From JAQGMV01 sp035525455 (GTDB lineage Bacteria > Pseudomonadota > Gammaproteobacteria > Burkholderiales > SG8-41), in NCBI GenBank assembly GCA_035525455.1, contig DATLEF010000019.1:1-28520 (forward strand): a DNA stretch of 28,520 nt, in the 5' to 3' direction. Position 1 is the first letter of the stretch. Every line of letters starts with the position of its first letter. Below the pieces are notes generated by a model. That model had not been told where the DNA came from, did not search any database, and worked only from the letters and a program-made list of their open reading frames with translations. The translations under genes and the position numbers were made by a program. Shown here in pieces: positions 15,133 to 22,808 of the stretch.

Positions 15133-16170
15133 ATGAGCGCTGCGGAATCGTCTACTGCAACCGACGGCGGCACCGACGCACGCGCACGGCGCCGCCGCGC
15201 CGCTGTCCTCGTCGTCTGCGCAGTTCTTGCAGCACTGTTCGTGTTTCTGCACGTCCGCGCGCAGGACTCGGCCGTACAGCGTGAGATCCAGGTGCTCTCC
15301 CAGCTCGTCACGGTCAGATCGATCGATGCGCGTTGGGACGCCGCAATTTTCCGTGCGCGTACCGGCACGGGGCCGGGCGAGCCGGTCGTGCAAAGCACCG
15401 ATCTCATGCGCATTCAGCGCGCGCTCGACTTGGCGCAGGCTCACGCGCTGAGCAACGCACTGCGATCGAGCGCACAGGATTTAAGAAAAGCGTACGGCGA
15501 GAAAGCCGATCTGGTCACGCGCCTGCAGCAGGCAGCCACCGACTCGCGGCAGGCGCTCGAAAGCGCCATGCGCGCAGACAGCGCGGTGAGCGCGCTCGTG
15601 CGCAGCGCATGGCGCGACTTCCCGCAGCACGATCGACTCGTCGCGGCTGAGAATCTCGTTGCGCGCGTCCTTGCCGAAGCGCAGCAGTACCACTATGCCG
15701 CGACGCCGTCACACCGCGCGGCTCTCGCGGGCTATGCGGCCGATCTGCCGCGTGCGCATTCCCTGCCGCGTGCGGTGGAAGCAGGCCTCGTGCGGTTGGA
15801 AAGCGACGTGCACCGGCTGCTGTTGCTGAAGCCGCTCGAGGAGCTGCTGGCGCAGCGGCTCGCCGTTCTCGACACCGGCACCGGTGTCAGCGCGCTGGCG
15901 GAAACCTTCGAGCGCAGCCTCGGCGAAGCGATGACGCGCCGCAACCACTACCGACTGGCACTTCTCGTATACACCACGGCGCTTGTCCTACTGCTGGCGT
16001 ATTTCGGCGCTCGGGCAGCAGCGCGTCAGCGCTGGCTGGCGGCACGCTGCACGCAGGCGGAAGAAGCGCTTGCGGAGCTGCAGGCGCGCGAGCGCACACG
16101 GGAAGAGTCCGGGGCGAATGCGCGCGCCGGCATCGAAGCGGGAAACGTCAGATTGATGCGGCGTCCGTAA
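15133..16170 (+). CDS. membrane-anchored DAHL-like sensor protein without output domain
   Basis: A 345-residue protein with a basic N-terminus, a first membrane segment (about 23-41), a long all-helical periplasmic part (about 44-270), a second membrane segment (274-292) and a short cytoplasmic coiled coil (about 297-330). The periplasmic part contains RSIDARWDAAIFRAR and SAWRDFPQHDRLVAAENLV followed by EAQQYHYA, which match my memory of the DAHL (double all-helical ligand-binding) domain found in betaproteobacterial sensor histidine kinases. Those kinases continue into a coiled coil and a catalytic core; here the protein stops just after the coiled coil. It starts 18 bases after livF, with GAGGG about eight bases before the ATG, and probably belongs to the liv transcript. 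Its 3' end overlaps hemF on the other strand by 23 bases. The family assignment is inference and the function is unknown. Confidence 0.75.
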   Translation: MSAAESSTATDGGTDARARRRRAAVLVVCAVLAALFVFLHVRAQDSAVQREIQVLSQLVTVRSIDARWDAAIFRARTGTGPGEPVVQSTDLMRIQRALDLAQAHALSNALRSSAQDLRKAYGEKADLVTRLQQAATDSRQALESAMRADSAVSALVRSAWRDFPQHDRLVAAENLVARVLAEAQQYHYAATPSHRAALAGYAADLPRAHSLPRAVEAGLVRLESDVHRLLLLKPLEELLAQRLAVLDTGTGVSALAETFERSLGEAMTRRNHYRLALLVYTTALVLLLAYFGARAAARQRWLAARCTQAEEALAELQARERTREESGANARAGIEAGNVRLMRRP

Positions 16171-17062
16171 GCCAGTCTTTCGCCACGAGGAAATCGCTGT
16201 ATAGCCGCGCTTCAGCCGTGCCCGGCTGCGGCTGCCAGTCGTAGCGCCACTCAACGCGCGGCGGCATCGACATGAGTATCGACTCGATGCGGCCGCCCGA
16301 TTGCAGCCCGAAGAGCGTGCCGCGGTCGTACACCAGATTGAACTCGACATAGCGGCCGCGTCGGTAGGCCTGGAATGCGCGCTCGCGCTCGCCGTACGGC
16401 TCCGTGCCCCGCCGCTCCGCGATCGGCACATACGCCGGCAGAAAGTGCTCGCCTACGCTGCGCACCAGGGCAAAGCACGTCTCGAAGTCGGGCGTGTTCA
16501 CGTCGTCGAAGAAGATGCCGCCGATGCCGCGCGGCTCGTTGCGATGACGTAGATAGAAGTATTCGTCGCACCAGCGTTTGTACTGCGGGTAACGCTGCGG
16601 GCCGAACGGCTCGAGCGCGTCGCGACAAACAACGTGAAAGTGCCGCGCGTCGTCCTCCCAGGCGTAATAGGGCGTGAGATCCATCCCGCCGCCGAACCAC
16701 CATACCGCTTCCGCGCCTTCCTTTTCCGCAGCGAAGCAACGCACGTTCATGTGCACCGTGGGCACATACGGATTGCGCGGGTGGAGCACGAGGGAAAGAC
16801 CCATCGCCTGAAACGAGCGTCCGGCGAGCTCGGGCCGCGCGGCAGAAGCCGATGGCGGCAGATCAGCGCCGAACACATGCGAGTAGCCCACGCCTGCGCG
16901 CTCGAAAAACGCGCCCTCTTCCAATATGCAGGTGAGCCCGCCGCCGCCTTGCTCGCGCTGCCACGAATCGCGCCGGAAAGGCTCGCCCTCGAGCGCCACC
17001 AGCCGCGACACGATCGCCTCCTGCAGCCCTTGCAGAAACTGCTCCACGTCCGGAAGTCGCAT
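16148..17062 (-). CDS. hemF: oxygen-dependent coproporphyrinogen III oxidase
   Basis: Converts coproporphyrinogen III to protoporphyrinogen IX with oxygen, a late step in haem synthesis; a cytosolic dimer. The 304-residue length is normal. Family motifs: GVGYSHVFG, HPRNPYVPTVHMNVRCF, WWFGGGMDLTPYY, KRWCDEYFYLRHRNEPRGIGGIFFDD, and near the end EFNLVYDRGTLFGLQSGGRIESILMSMPP. I chose the ATG at 17062 (MRLPDVEQFLQGLQEAIVSRL), 25 bases after the purD stop; the frame extends upstream into purD but that part has no homology to the family. It is the last gene of the dusB-fis-purH-purD series. Its 3' end overlaps the DAHL-like gene by 23 bases and no terminator is visible there. Dependence on oxygen fits an aerobic or facultative organism. 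Confidence 0.96.
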   Translation of the reverse strand: MRLPDVEQFLQGLQEAIVSRLVALEGEPFRRDSWQREQGGGGLTCILEEGAFFERAGVGYSHVFGADLPPSASAARPELAGRSFQAMGLSLVLHPRNPYVPTVHMNVRCFAAEKEGAEAVWWFGGGMDLTPYYAWEDDARHFHVVCRDALEPFGPQRYPQYKRWCDEYFYLRHRNEPRGIGGIFFDDVNTPDFETCFALVRSVGEHFLPAYVPIAERRGTEPYGERERAFQAYRRGRYVEFNLVYDRGTLFGLQSGGRIESILMSMPPRVEWRYDWQPQPGTAEARLYSDFLVAKDWLTDAASI

Positions 17063-17087
17063 GCGCTGAAAGCTCGACAGTAAATCG

Positions 17088-18398
17088 TTACTTGAGCGGC
17101 GTATCGGCTGCGCCAGCGGCGTCGCGCTTGCGCGCAACCAGCGCGTGGAGGCCGATGTCCGTTCGATATTGCATGCCATCGAACCGGATACGGCTCACGA
17201 TTTCGTAAGCGCGTTTCTGGGCCGTGCGCACGTTGTGCCCGAGCGCCGTCACGCATAGCACGCGTCCGCCGTTCACGACAACGCGCCCGCCTTCGAGCGC
17301 GCTGCCCGCGTGAAACACGCGGTAGTCCTCACCGGGCTGCGGCAGGCCTTCGATGATTGCACCCTTGACCGGTTCTTCAGGATAACCCTGGGCCGCGAGC
17401 ACGACGCCGAGCGCAACCCGCGGATCCCACTCGGCGTCAGTCGCATCGAGTGTGCCTTCCAGCGCATGTTCGATCAGCGTAACCAGGTCGCTTTTGAGCC
17501 GCAGCAGGATCGGTTGGGTCTCGGGGTCGCCCATACGACAGTTGAACTCGAGCACTTTGATGTGTCCGTCGCGCCCCACCATCAGACCCGCATAGAGAAA
17601 TCCGGTGTAAGGCACGCCGTCGGCACGCATGCCTGCGATTGCGGGATCGATCACTTCACGCATGACGCGAGCGTGAACGGCTGGCGTCACCACCGGCGCA
17701 GGCGAATAAGCGCCCATTCCACCGGTATTGGGACCGCTGTCGCCGTCGCGCAACCGTTTGTGGTCCTGGCTGCTCGCAAGCGGCAAAGCGTGCTTGCCGT
17801 CGGCGAGCACGATAAAGCTGGCCTCTTCGCCTTCGAGGTATTCTTCGATGACCACGCGCGCGCCGGCCGTGCCCATCCGGTTCTCGACGAGCATCAGGTC
17901 GACGGCAGCGTGTGCTTCCTCCCGCGTGCTCGCGACGATCACACCCTTGCCCGCTGCCAGGCCGTCGGCTTTGACGACAATGGGCGCTCCTTGCGCCTCG
18001 ATATGCGCATGCGCCGCGTCTGCGTCGGTAAAAGTCGCGTACGCTGCCGTCGGCAGGCGATGCCGCACCATGAAGCTTTTCGCGAAATCCTTAGAGCTTT
18101 CGAGTTGCGCTGCCTGTTGGGTCGGACCGAAAATGCGCAATCCCGCATTCTGGAAAGCGTCGACTACGCCAGCGGCAAGCGGCGCTTCGGGGCCGACGAC
18201 GGTGAGACCGATCGCCTCGGCTCTCGCAAAATCGCGAAGTGCGGCAATGGCCGTGTCAGGCACGTTGCTCACGCCCTCCTCGCCCGCCGTGCCTGCGTTT
18301 CCCGGCGCCACAAATACCCTCGACACGCGCGGCGACTGCGCGAGCTTCCAGGCAAGCGCATGCTCGCGGCCGCCCGCTCCGATCACGAAAATTTTCAT
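17088..18398 (-). CDS. purD: phosphoribosylamine-glycine ligase (GAR synthetase)
   Basis: Joins glycine to phosphoribosylamine with ATP, the second step of purine synthesis; cytosolic. The 436-residue protein has the N-terminal fold (MKIFVIGAGGREHALAWKLA), the ATP-grasp region with PIVVKADGLAAGKGVIVA and VVIEEYLEGEEASF, the loop NTGGMGAYSPAPVV, and the metal-binding part EFNCRMGDPETQPIL, all standard for PurD. Its ATG shares one base with the purH stop (TGATG), so the two are tightly coupled. hemF follows after 25 bases. Confidence 0.97.
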   Translation of the reverse strand: MKIFVIGAGGREHALAWKLAQSPRVSRVFVAPGNAGTAGEEGVSNVPDTAIAALRDFARAEAIGLTVVGPEAPLAAGVVDAFQNAGLRIFGPTQQAAQLESSKDFAKSFMVRHRLPTAAYATFTDADAAHAHIEAQGAPIVVKADGLAAGKGVIVASTREEAHAAVDLMLVENRMGTAGARVVIEEYLEGEEASFIVLADGKHALPLASSQDHKRLRDGDSGPNTGGMGAYSPAPVVTPAVHARVMREVIDPAIAGMRADGVPYTGFLYAGLMVGRDGHIKVLEFNCRMGDPETQPILLRLKSDLVTLIEHALEGTLDATDAEWDPRVALGVVLAAQGYPEEPVKGAIIEGLPQPGEDYRVFHAGSALEGGRVVVNGGRVLCVTALGHNVRTAQKRAYEIVSRIRFDGMQYRTDIGLHALVARKRDAAGAADTPLK

Positions 18399-19963
18399 CA
18401 GTGCCTGAAGTGGCGGTAGCCGGTGAAAACCATGGCCATGTCGTGTTCATCCGCAGCGGCGATGACTTCGGCATCGCGCAGGCTCCCTCCGGGCTGTATC
18501 ACTGCGCGCGCACCCGCTTCTGCAAGAACATCCACACCGTCGCGAAAAGGAAAGAACGCGTCCGAGGCGACGGCCGATCCGGCAAGCGTCAATCCGGCGT
18601 TCCCGGCTTTCACGGACGCGATGCGCGCCGAATCGACACGGCTCATCTGTCCTGCGCCGACGCCGAGCGTCTGACCTTCGCGGCAGAACACAATGGCGTT
18701 GGATTTCACGAATTTGGCGACGCGCCACGCAAACATGAGATCGGCTAGTTCCAGCGCGTCGGGTGCGCGTTTCGTGACCACCTTGAGCTCCTGCGGCGTC
18801 ACGTTAACGGTATCCGGTGTTTGCACCAGCAGGCCGCCTCCGACGCGTTTCATGTCGAGCGCATTCGCGCCGCTCGCGAGAGGAACCTCCAGGACGCGAA
18901 TATTGGCTTTCGTCTCCAGCGTCGCCGCAGCAGCGGTCGAAACAACAGGCGCAATGACGACTTCGACGAATTGACCCGTGATCGCTTCTGCCGCCGCCTG
19001 ATCGAGCTCGCGGTTGAACGCGATGATGCCCCCGAACGCTGAAGTCGGATCGGTCGCGAACGCCTTGCGATATGCTTCGAGCGCACTCGCGCCGATTGCA
19101 ACGCCGCACGGATTGGCGTGCTTTACGATGACGCAGGCCGCGTGATCGAAGGTCTTTACGCATTCCCATGCCGCATCGGCATCGGCGATATTGTTGTAGG
19201 AGAGCTCTTTGCCCTGCAGCTGACGATAGAGGGCAAGCGCACCTGGGGCCGGTGCCGGATCGCGATAAAACGCCGCGGCTTGATGCGGGTTCTCGCCATA
19301 ACGCAACGCCTGCGTCAGCTCGAACTGGAGAGTGAGCCGCTCGGGGAAAGGACCGCGCTTCGCTCCTGATGCATCGGTCGAAGTCAGGTGGTTGCTGATC
19401 GCGCCATCGTATGCGGCGGTATGGGCAAACGCCTTCTGCGCGAGCCGGTAACGCATTTCTGCGCCGACCGCGCCGCCGCTCGCCGCCATCTCCTTAAGCA
19501 ACGGCGCGTAATCTGCCGGATCGGTCACGACCGCTACGTGCTGGAAGTTCTTCGCGGCGCTGCGCACCATTGCAGGCCCGCCGATATCGATGTTCTCGAT
19601 CGCTTCGTCCAGTGTGCAATCCGCACGCGCCACGGTCTGCGCAAAGGGATAGAGATTCACGACGACCAGGTCGATCGGCGCGATGCCGGCGCGTTCGATG
19701 GCTGCGTTGTGGGCGGGAAGGTCGCGCCGCGCGAGGATGCCGCCGTGCACCTTGGGATGCAGGGTTTTGACGCGGCCGTCGAGCATTTCGGGAAAACCGG
19801 TGTAGTCGGCGATTTCGGTGACCGTGAGGCCGGCTTCGCGCAGCAGGCTCGCGGTGCCGCCGGTGGATATCAGCGCGACACCGTGCTGCGCAAGACCGCG
19901 GGCAAAATCCGCCAGGCCGGTTTTGTCCGACACGCTGAGCAGCGCTTGTTTGATGAGGGCCAT
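18398..19963 (-). CDS. purH: bifunctional AICAR transformylase / IMP cyclohydrolase
   Basis: Carries out the last two steps of IMP synthesis: formyl transfer to AICAR from 10-formyl-tetrahydrofolate, then ring closure. The 521 residues divide into an N-terminal cyclohydrolase domain of the MGS fold (about 1-150: LLSVSDKTGL, ALISTGGTA, TLHPKVHGGIL) and the transformylase domain with LRYGENPHQAAAFYR, the catalytic KHANPCGVA and SAFGGIIAFNRELD. The ATG at 19963 gives the conserved start MALIKQALLSVSDKTG; an ATG at 20017 would add 18 non-conserved residues. No good Shine-Dalgarno is present, and the bases next to the start pair with a sequence just past the fis stop (see the inverted repeat). Confidence 0.97.
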   Translation of the reverse strand: MALIKQALLSVSDKTGLADFARGLAQHGVALISTGGTASLLREAGLTVTEIADYTGFPEMLDGRVKTLHPKVHGGILARRDLPAHNAAIERAGIAPIDLVVVNLYPFAQTVARADCTLDEAIENIDIGGPAMVRSAAKNFQHVAVVTDPADYAPLLKEMAASGGAVGAEMRYRLAQKAFAHTAAYDGAISNHLTSTDASGAKRGPFPERLTLQFELTQALRYGENPHQAAAFYRDPAPAPGALALYRQLQGKELSYNNIADADAAWECVKTFDHAACVIVKHANPCGVAIGASALEAYRKAFATDPTSAFGGIIAFNRELDQAAAEAITGQFVEVVIAPVVSTAAAATLETKANIRVLEVPLASGANALDMKRVGGGLLVQTPDTVNVTPQELKVVTKRAPDALELADLMFAWRVAKFVKSNAIVFCREGQTLGVGAGQMSRVDSARIASVKAGNAGLTLAGSAVASDAFFPFRDGVDVLAEAGARAVIQPGGSLRDAEVIAAADEHDMAMVFTGYRHFRH

Positions 19964-19964
19964 A

Positions 19965-20054
19965 CGTAAGCGGTCGCGCTGGAGCCTCGAAATGCAACGT
20001 CCGGAGTTCACTTTCATTTACCGCCGACGGCCATGACGCGGCCTGCCGCTTACG
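19965..20054 (-). repeat. inverted repeat in the fis-purH gap
   Basis: CGTAAGCGG at 19965-19973 and CCGCTTACG at 20046-20054 are perfect 9-bp inverted copies 72 bases apart, the first touching the purH start region and the second lying just past the fis stop. In a fis-purH transcript they could pair and fold the whole gap into one stem, occluding the purH start. Pairing is inferred; the sequence is short enough to be chance. Confidence 0.35.
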
Positions 20055-20057
20055 CTA

Positions 20058-20297
20058 TTACGATTTGATGCCGTGCGCCTTCATTTTCTTGCGCAGGGTA
20101 TTGCGATTCATGCCGAGCATCTGCGCCGCATGCGTCTGGTTGCCTTGCACGCGGTGGAGCACCGACTCGAGCAAAGGTTTTTCGACGCAGTTGATGACCA
20201 TATCGTACACGCCGCGCGCGCGCTCCCCGTCGAGATCCTTGAAATAAACGTCGATTGCCCTGCGCACGACGCGCGCCATTTCGTTGTCGTTGATCAT
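20058..20297 (-). CDS. fis: Fis-family DNA-binding protein
   Basis: A 79-residue nucleoid-associated protein of the Fis family. In enteric bacteria Fis bends DNA at stable-RNA promoters and recombination sites; betaproteobacterial versions are diverged and less studied. The C-terminal half carries the family's helix-turn-helix: PLLESVLHRVQGNQTHAAQMLGMNRNTLRKKMKAHGI. The N-terminal helices (ARVVRRAIDVYFKDLDGERARGVYDMVIN) form the dimer. The ATG overlaps the dusB stop (ATGA), the same dusB-fis order as in E. coli. purH starts 94 bases downstream. Confidence 0.96.
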   Translation of the reverse strand: MINDNEMARVVRRAIDVYFKDLDGERARGVYDMVINCVEKPLLESVLHRVQGNQTHAAQMLGMNRNTLRKKMKAHGIKS

Positions 20298-21301
20298 GCT
20301 GCGAGTTCCTCGATGTACTGCAGGCGCTGCCCGCGTCCTGAAAGTTCCGCGAAAAACTCATGCACGGCGGCGAGTTGTTCGGCGCGGGTCTGAAGTTGGT
20401 TCATGGCGTGGCGGAAAGCCGCCGATCCGGCCAGACCTTTGGTGTACCAGGAGATGTGTTTGCGGGCGACGCGCACACCGGTGTGCTCGCCGTAGAACTC
20501 GTAAAGCTCTTCCAGGTGCGCAACGAGCACGCGGTGGATTTCTTCCACTTCCGGCGGCGCCAGGGTCTCGCCGGTCTCGAGAAAATGGCTGATCTCCCGA
20601 AACATCCAGGGCCGGCCCTGAGCCGCGCGGCCGATCATGACGGCATCGGCGCCGGTGCGTTCCAGAACTTCCTTGACGCGTTCCGGCGTGCCGATATCGC
20701 CATTGGCGATGACCGGTATCCCGACCTGGGATTTAACTTCGGCGATCGTGTCGAACTCCGCATCGCCCGAGAATCCGCATGCGCGCGTCCGGCCGTGGAT
20801 CGCGAGCGCCTGCACGCCGCTCGCTTCGGCAATTCTTGCGACAGCGAGCGCATTGCGGTTGTTGCGGTCCCAGCCGGTGCGGATCTTGAGCGTAACCGGC
20901 ACGCGTACTGCGCTGACCACCGCCTCGAGTATGCGCACAACCAGCGGCTCATCTTTCAACAAAGCCGAACCCGCCATCACGTTGCAGACTTTCTTCGCGG
21001 GACAGCCCATGTTGATGTCGATGATTTGGGCGCCTTCGTCCACATTGTATTTTGCGGCTTCGGCGAGCATCCGCGGGTCGGCGCCTGCGATCTGCACCGA
21101 TATGGGGTCGACCTCGCCTTCGTGGTTCGCGCGCCGCCGCGTCTTTTCCGATCCCCACAGGAGGGAATTGCTCGCGACCATCTCGGACACCGCCATGCCT
21201 GCGCCCATGCGTTTGCAGAGCTGCCGGAACGGACGATCGGTCACGCCTGCCATCGGCGCAACGATCAGATTGTTCTTCAGCTTGTGGGGACCGATCTGCA
21301 T
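20294..21301 (-). CDS. dusB: tRNA-dihydrouridine synthase B
   Basis: A flavin enzyme that reduces uridine in the D loop of tRNA, 335 residues. The N-terminal TIM barrel has NNLIVAPMAGVTDRPFRQLC, the catalytic Cys in MGCPAKKVCN, the IHGRTRACGFSG motif, PVIANGDI and MIGRAAQGRPW; the C-terminal part is the helical RNA-binding domain. I chose the ATG at 21301 (MQIGPHKLKNNLIVAP), the conserved start; the frame is open 49 codons further upstream but without similarity. The stop overlaps the fis start by four bases. The promoter should lie in the 352-base gap upstream, where TACAAT at 21331-21326 and TATAAG at 21458-21453 are candidates. Confidence 0.96.
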   Translation of the reverse strand: MQIGPHKLKNNLIVAPMAGVTDRPFRQLCKRMGAGMAVSEMVASNSLLWGSEKTRRRANHEGEVDPISVQIAGADPRMLAEAAKYNVDEGAQIIDINMGCPAKKVCNVMAGSALLKDEPLVVRILEAVVSAVRVPVTLKIRTGWDRNNRNALAVARIAEASGVQALAIHGRTRACGFSGDAEFDTIAEVKSQVGIPVIANGDIGTPERVKEVLERTGADAVMIGRAAQGRPWMFREISHFLETGETLAPPEVEEIHRVLVAHLEELYEFYGEHTGVRVARKHISWYTKGLAGSAAFRHAMNQLQTRAEQLAAVHEFFAELSGRGQRLQYIEELAA

Positions 21302-21653
21302 CAGAAAATTTTGGGAAAGGGCGTCATTGTAATCGGAGCCCGCAAACAAAGAAAAGGGAAATACCCGGTATTGCGAACAGTCGCGATCAAAATGAGCGCG
21401 GCGTTGCGCGCGCAACGCGAAGGCAAGAAAAAATGTGCCGGACGACAAAGCACTTATAACGATCTTTTAGCGCTTTGCGTGCAAACGTTGCAAGAAATTC
21501 CGACCTGCTTGTAAGCCGACTAGCAGCGTGTCCGACTTATCGCACACGCTGTGAGAGTTGCGAGTGGGGGAAGGGAGGTTACGGAGGGAAACCGTGGAAG
21601 GTTTCCCTCTGTTCGTCGGCGGCGGAGCCCGAGCCGAAGGCGAGCGCCGCCCC
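21302..21653. other. gene-free gap between ubiH and dusB with three stem-loops
   Basis: No convincing coding sequence is seen here. On the minus strand there are two possible -10 boxes for dusB (TACAAT at 21331-21326, close to the gene, and TATAAG at 21458-21453), both with weak -35 regions. The half next to ubiH holds three perfect inverted repeats: 21524-21531/21544-21551 (8 bp, 12-base loop), 21584-21593/21600-21609 (10 bp, 6-base loop) and 21618-21624/21645-21651 (7 bp, starting three bases past the ubiH stop). None is followed by a clear T run. The purine-rich stretch 21561-21590 is unlike the flanking genes. Confidence 0.55.
21584..21609. repeat. 10-bp perfect stem-loop
   Basis: GAGGGAAACC (21584-21593) and GGTTTCCCTC (21600-21609) flank the six-base loop GTGGAA. 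It is the strongest hairpin in the gap. There is no T run, so an ordinary intrinsic terminator is unlikely; it could stabilise the 3' end of the ubiH mRNA or be a unit of a dispersed extragenic repeat. Confidence 0.6.
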
Positions 21654-22799
21654 CTAGCCGCGCGCGCCGAAGACCATGCGGCGCACCATCCAATCCTTCG
21701 CAGGTGGAATGCAATCGAGAAGCACCAGTCCGGCTCCGCGCGCGATAGCGAGCGGCGCGAGATCGTTCGAGAAAAGTCGAACGAGTGTGTCGGTGAATGC
21801 GATCCCACCGGCGCGATCGATACGGCGGTGCGCACGATAACGTTCGAGCACTTCGCTCCCCGCGGGTCCATGGCGTTTGATCTCGGTCGCGAGCTCCCAC
21901 GCATCGCGCAGCCCTAAGTTAAAGCCCTGGCCCGCGACGGGATGCAGCGCCTGGGCCGCGTTGCCGATCAACACGGCGCGTCCCCACGTCGTGCGCTGCG
22001 CGATGCGCAGCGCGAGACGGTGCTGCGAGCGTGCGCTCACTGCGTTGAAACGGCCGAGGCGTTCGCCGAAGCTCGCGTAGAGATGCGCGAGAAAAGCTTC
22101 GGGTGTGGCACTCGTCCAGTGCGCGGCTGCTTCAGGCCGCATCGTCCAGACCAGCGCGTAGCCGCGATCGAAGGGCAAGAGCGCGATAGGTCCGTCCGGA
22201 GTGAAGCGCTCGTACGCATCGTGCTGATTGGGACGTGCTGCGTCCACGCGCGCAGTCAGCGCACACTGACCGTACTCCTTGGTCTCGATGCCGATATCTG
22301 CCGCGAGTGCGCTGCCCTCGGCGATCGCGACGAGTGTCGCGCAGCACTCGCGAGTGCCCTGCTGCGTTTCATACTCGATGCGGGCCGACGTCGGGTCATG
22401 AGCGAGGGTCGTGACGCGGGCGCCCTGCACGACGGTAACAGCCGAACGCGCGAGGGCCCCATCGAGTGCCGCGACGAGGCCGGCGTAATCGACGACATAC
22501 CCGAGGGCGGGCAGCCGCGCCTCTGCGGCCTTGAGCTCGGTGCGTCCGAAGCTGCCGCGTTGCGATATGTGAATGCGATCGATCGAGGTCGCAGGCGTGA
22601 GCGCCGGCCATACGCCGAGCCGTTCGAGAATCAGGCGACTGCCGTAGGACAGCGCGAGCGGCTTCAGCTCGTTGACCTTCGAGCCGGCTTCGCGCGCCTC
22701 AAGGACCGCAACATCCAGACCGCAGCCTTGCAGCCCGAGGGCGAATGCGGCACCGACAGGACCGCCGCCGCAGACGACGACGTCGTAACGCTCGCGCAT
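21654..22799 (-). CDS. ubiH: UbiH/VisC-family FAD monooxygenase
   Basis: A flavoprotein hydroxylase of 381 residues, most likely acting on the ring of a ubiquinone precursor. It starts with the dinucleotide-binding motif VVVCGGGPVGAAFALGL (GGGPVG at 11-16) and carries the family signature GNAAQALHPVAGQGFNLGLRDAWEL in the second half. The C-terminus (IPPAKDWMVRRMVFGARG) is typical of UbiH-like proteins. Which ring carbon it modifies (UbiH, UbiF, UbiI or the broader UbiM/UbiL class) cannot be decided from the sequence alone. It lies nine bases after pepP, an order matching pepP-ubiH of E. coli. Confidence 0.88.
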   Translation of the reverse strand: MRERYDVVVCGGGPVGAAFALGLQGCGLDVAVLEAREAGSKVNELKPLALSYGSRLILERLGVWPALTPATSIDRIHISQRGSFGRTELKAAEARLPALGYVVDYAGLVAALDGALARSAVTVVQGARVTTLAHDPTSARIEYETQQGTRECCATLVAIAEGSALAADIGIETKEYGQCALTARVDAARPNQHDAYERFTPDGPIALLPFDRGYALVWTMRPEAAAHWTSATPEAFLAHLYASFGERLGRFNAVSARSQHRLALRIAQRTTWGRAVLIGNAAQALHPVAGQGFNLGLRDAWELATEIKRHGPAGSEVLERYRAHRRIDRAGGIAFTDTLVRLFSNDLAPLAIARGAGLVLLDCIPPAKDWMVRRMVFGARG

Positions 22800-22808
22800 T
22801 AAAAGTCC

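Noticed and set aside
20360..21514. Plus-strand open frame of 384 codons opposite dusB
   Set aside because: Exact shadow of dusB; the minus strand carries all DusB motifs.
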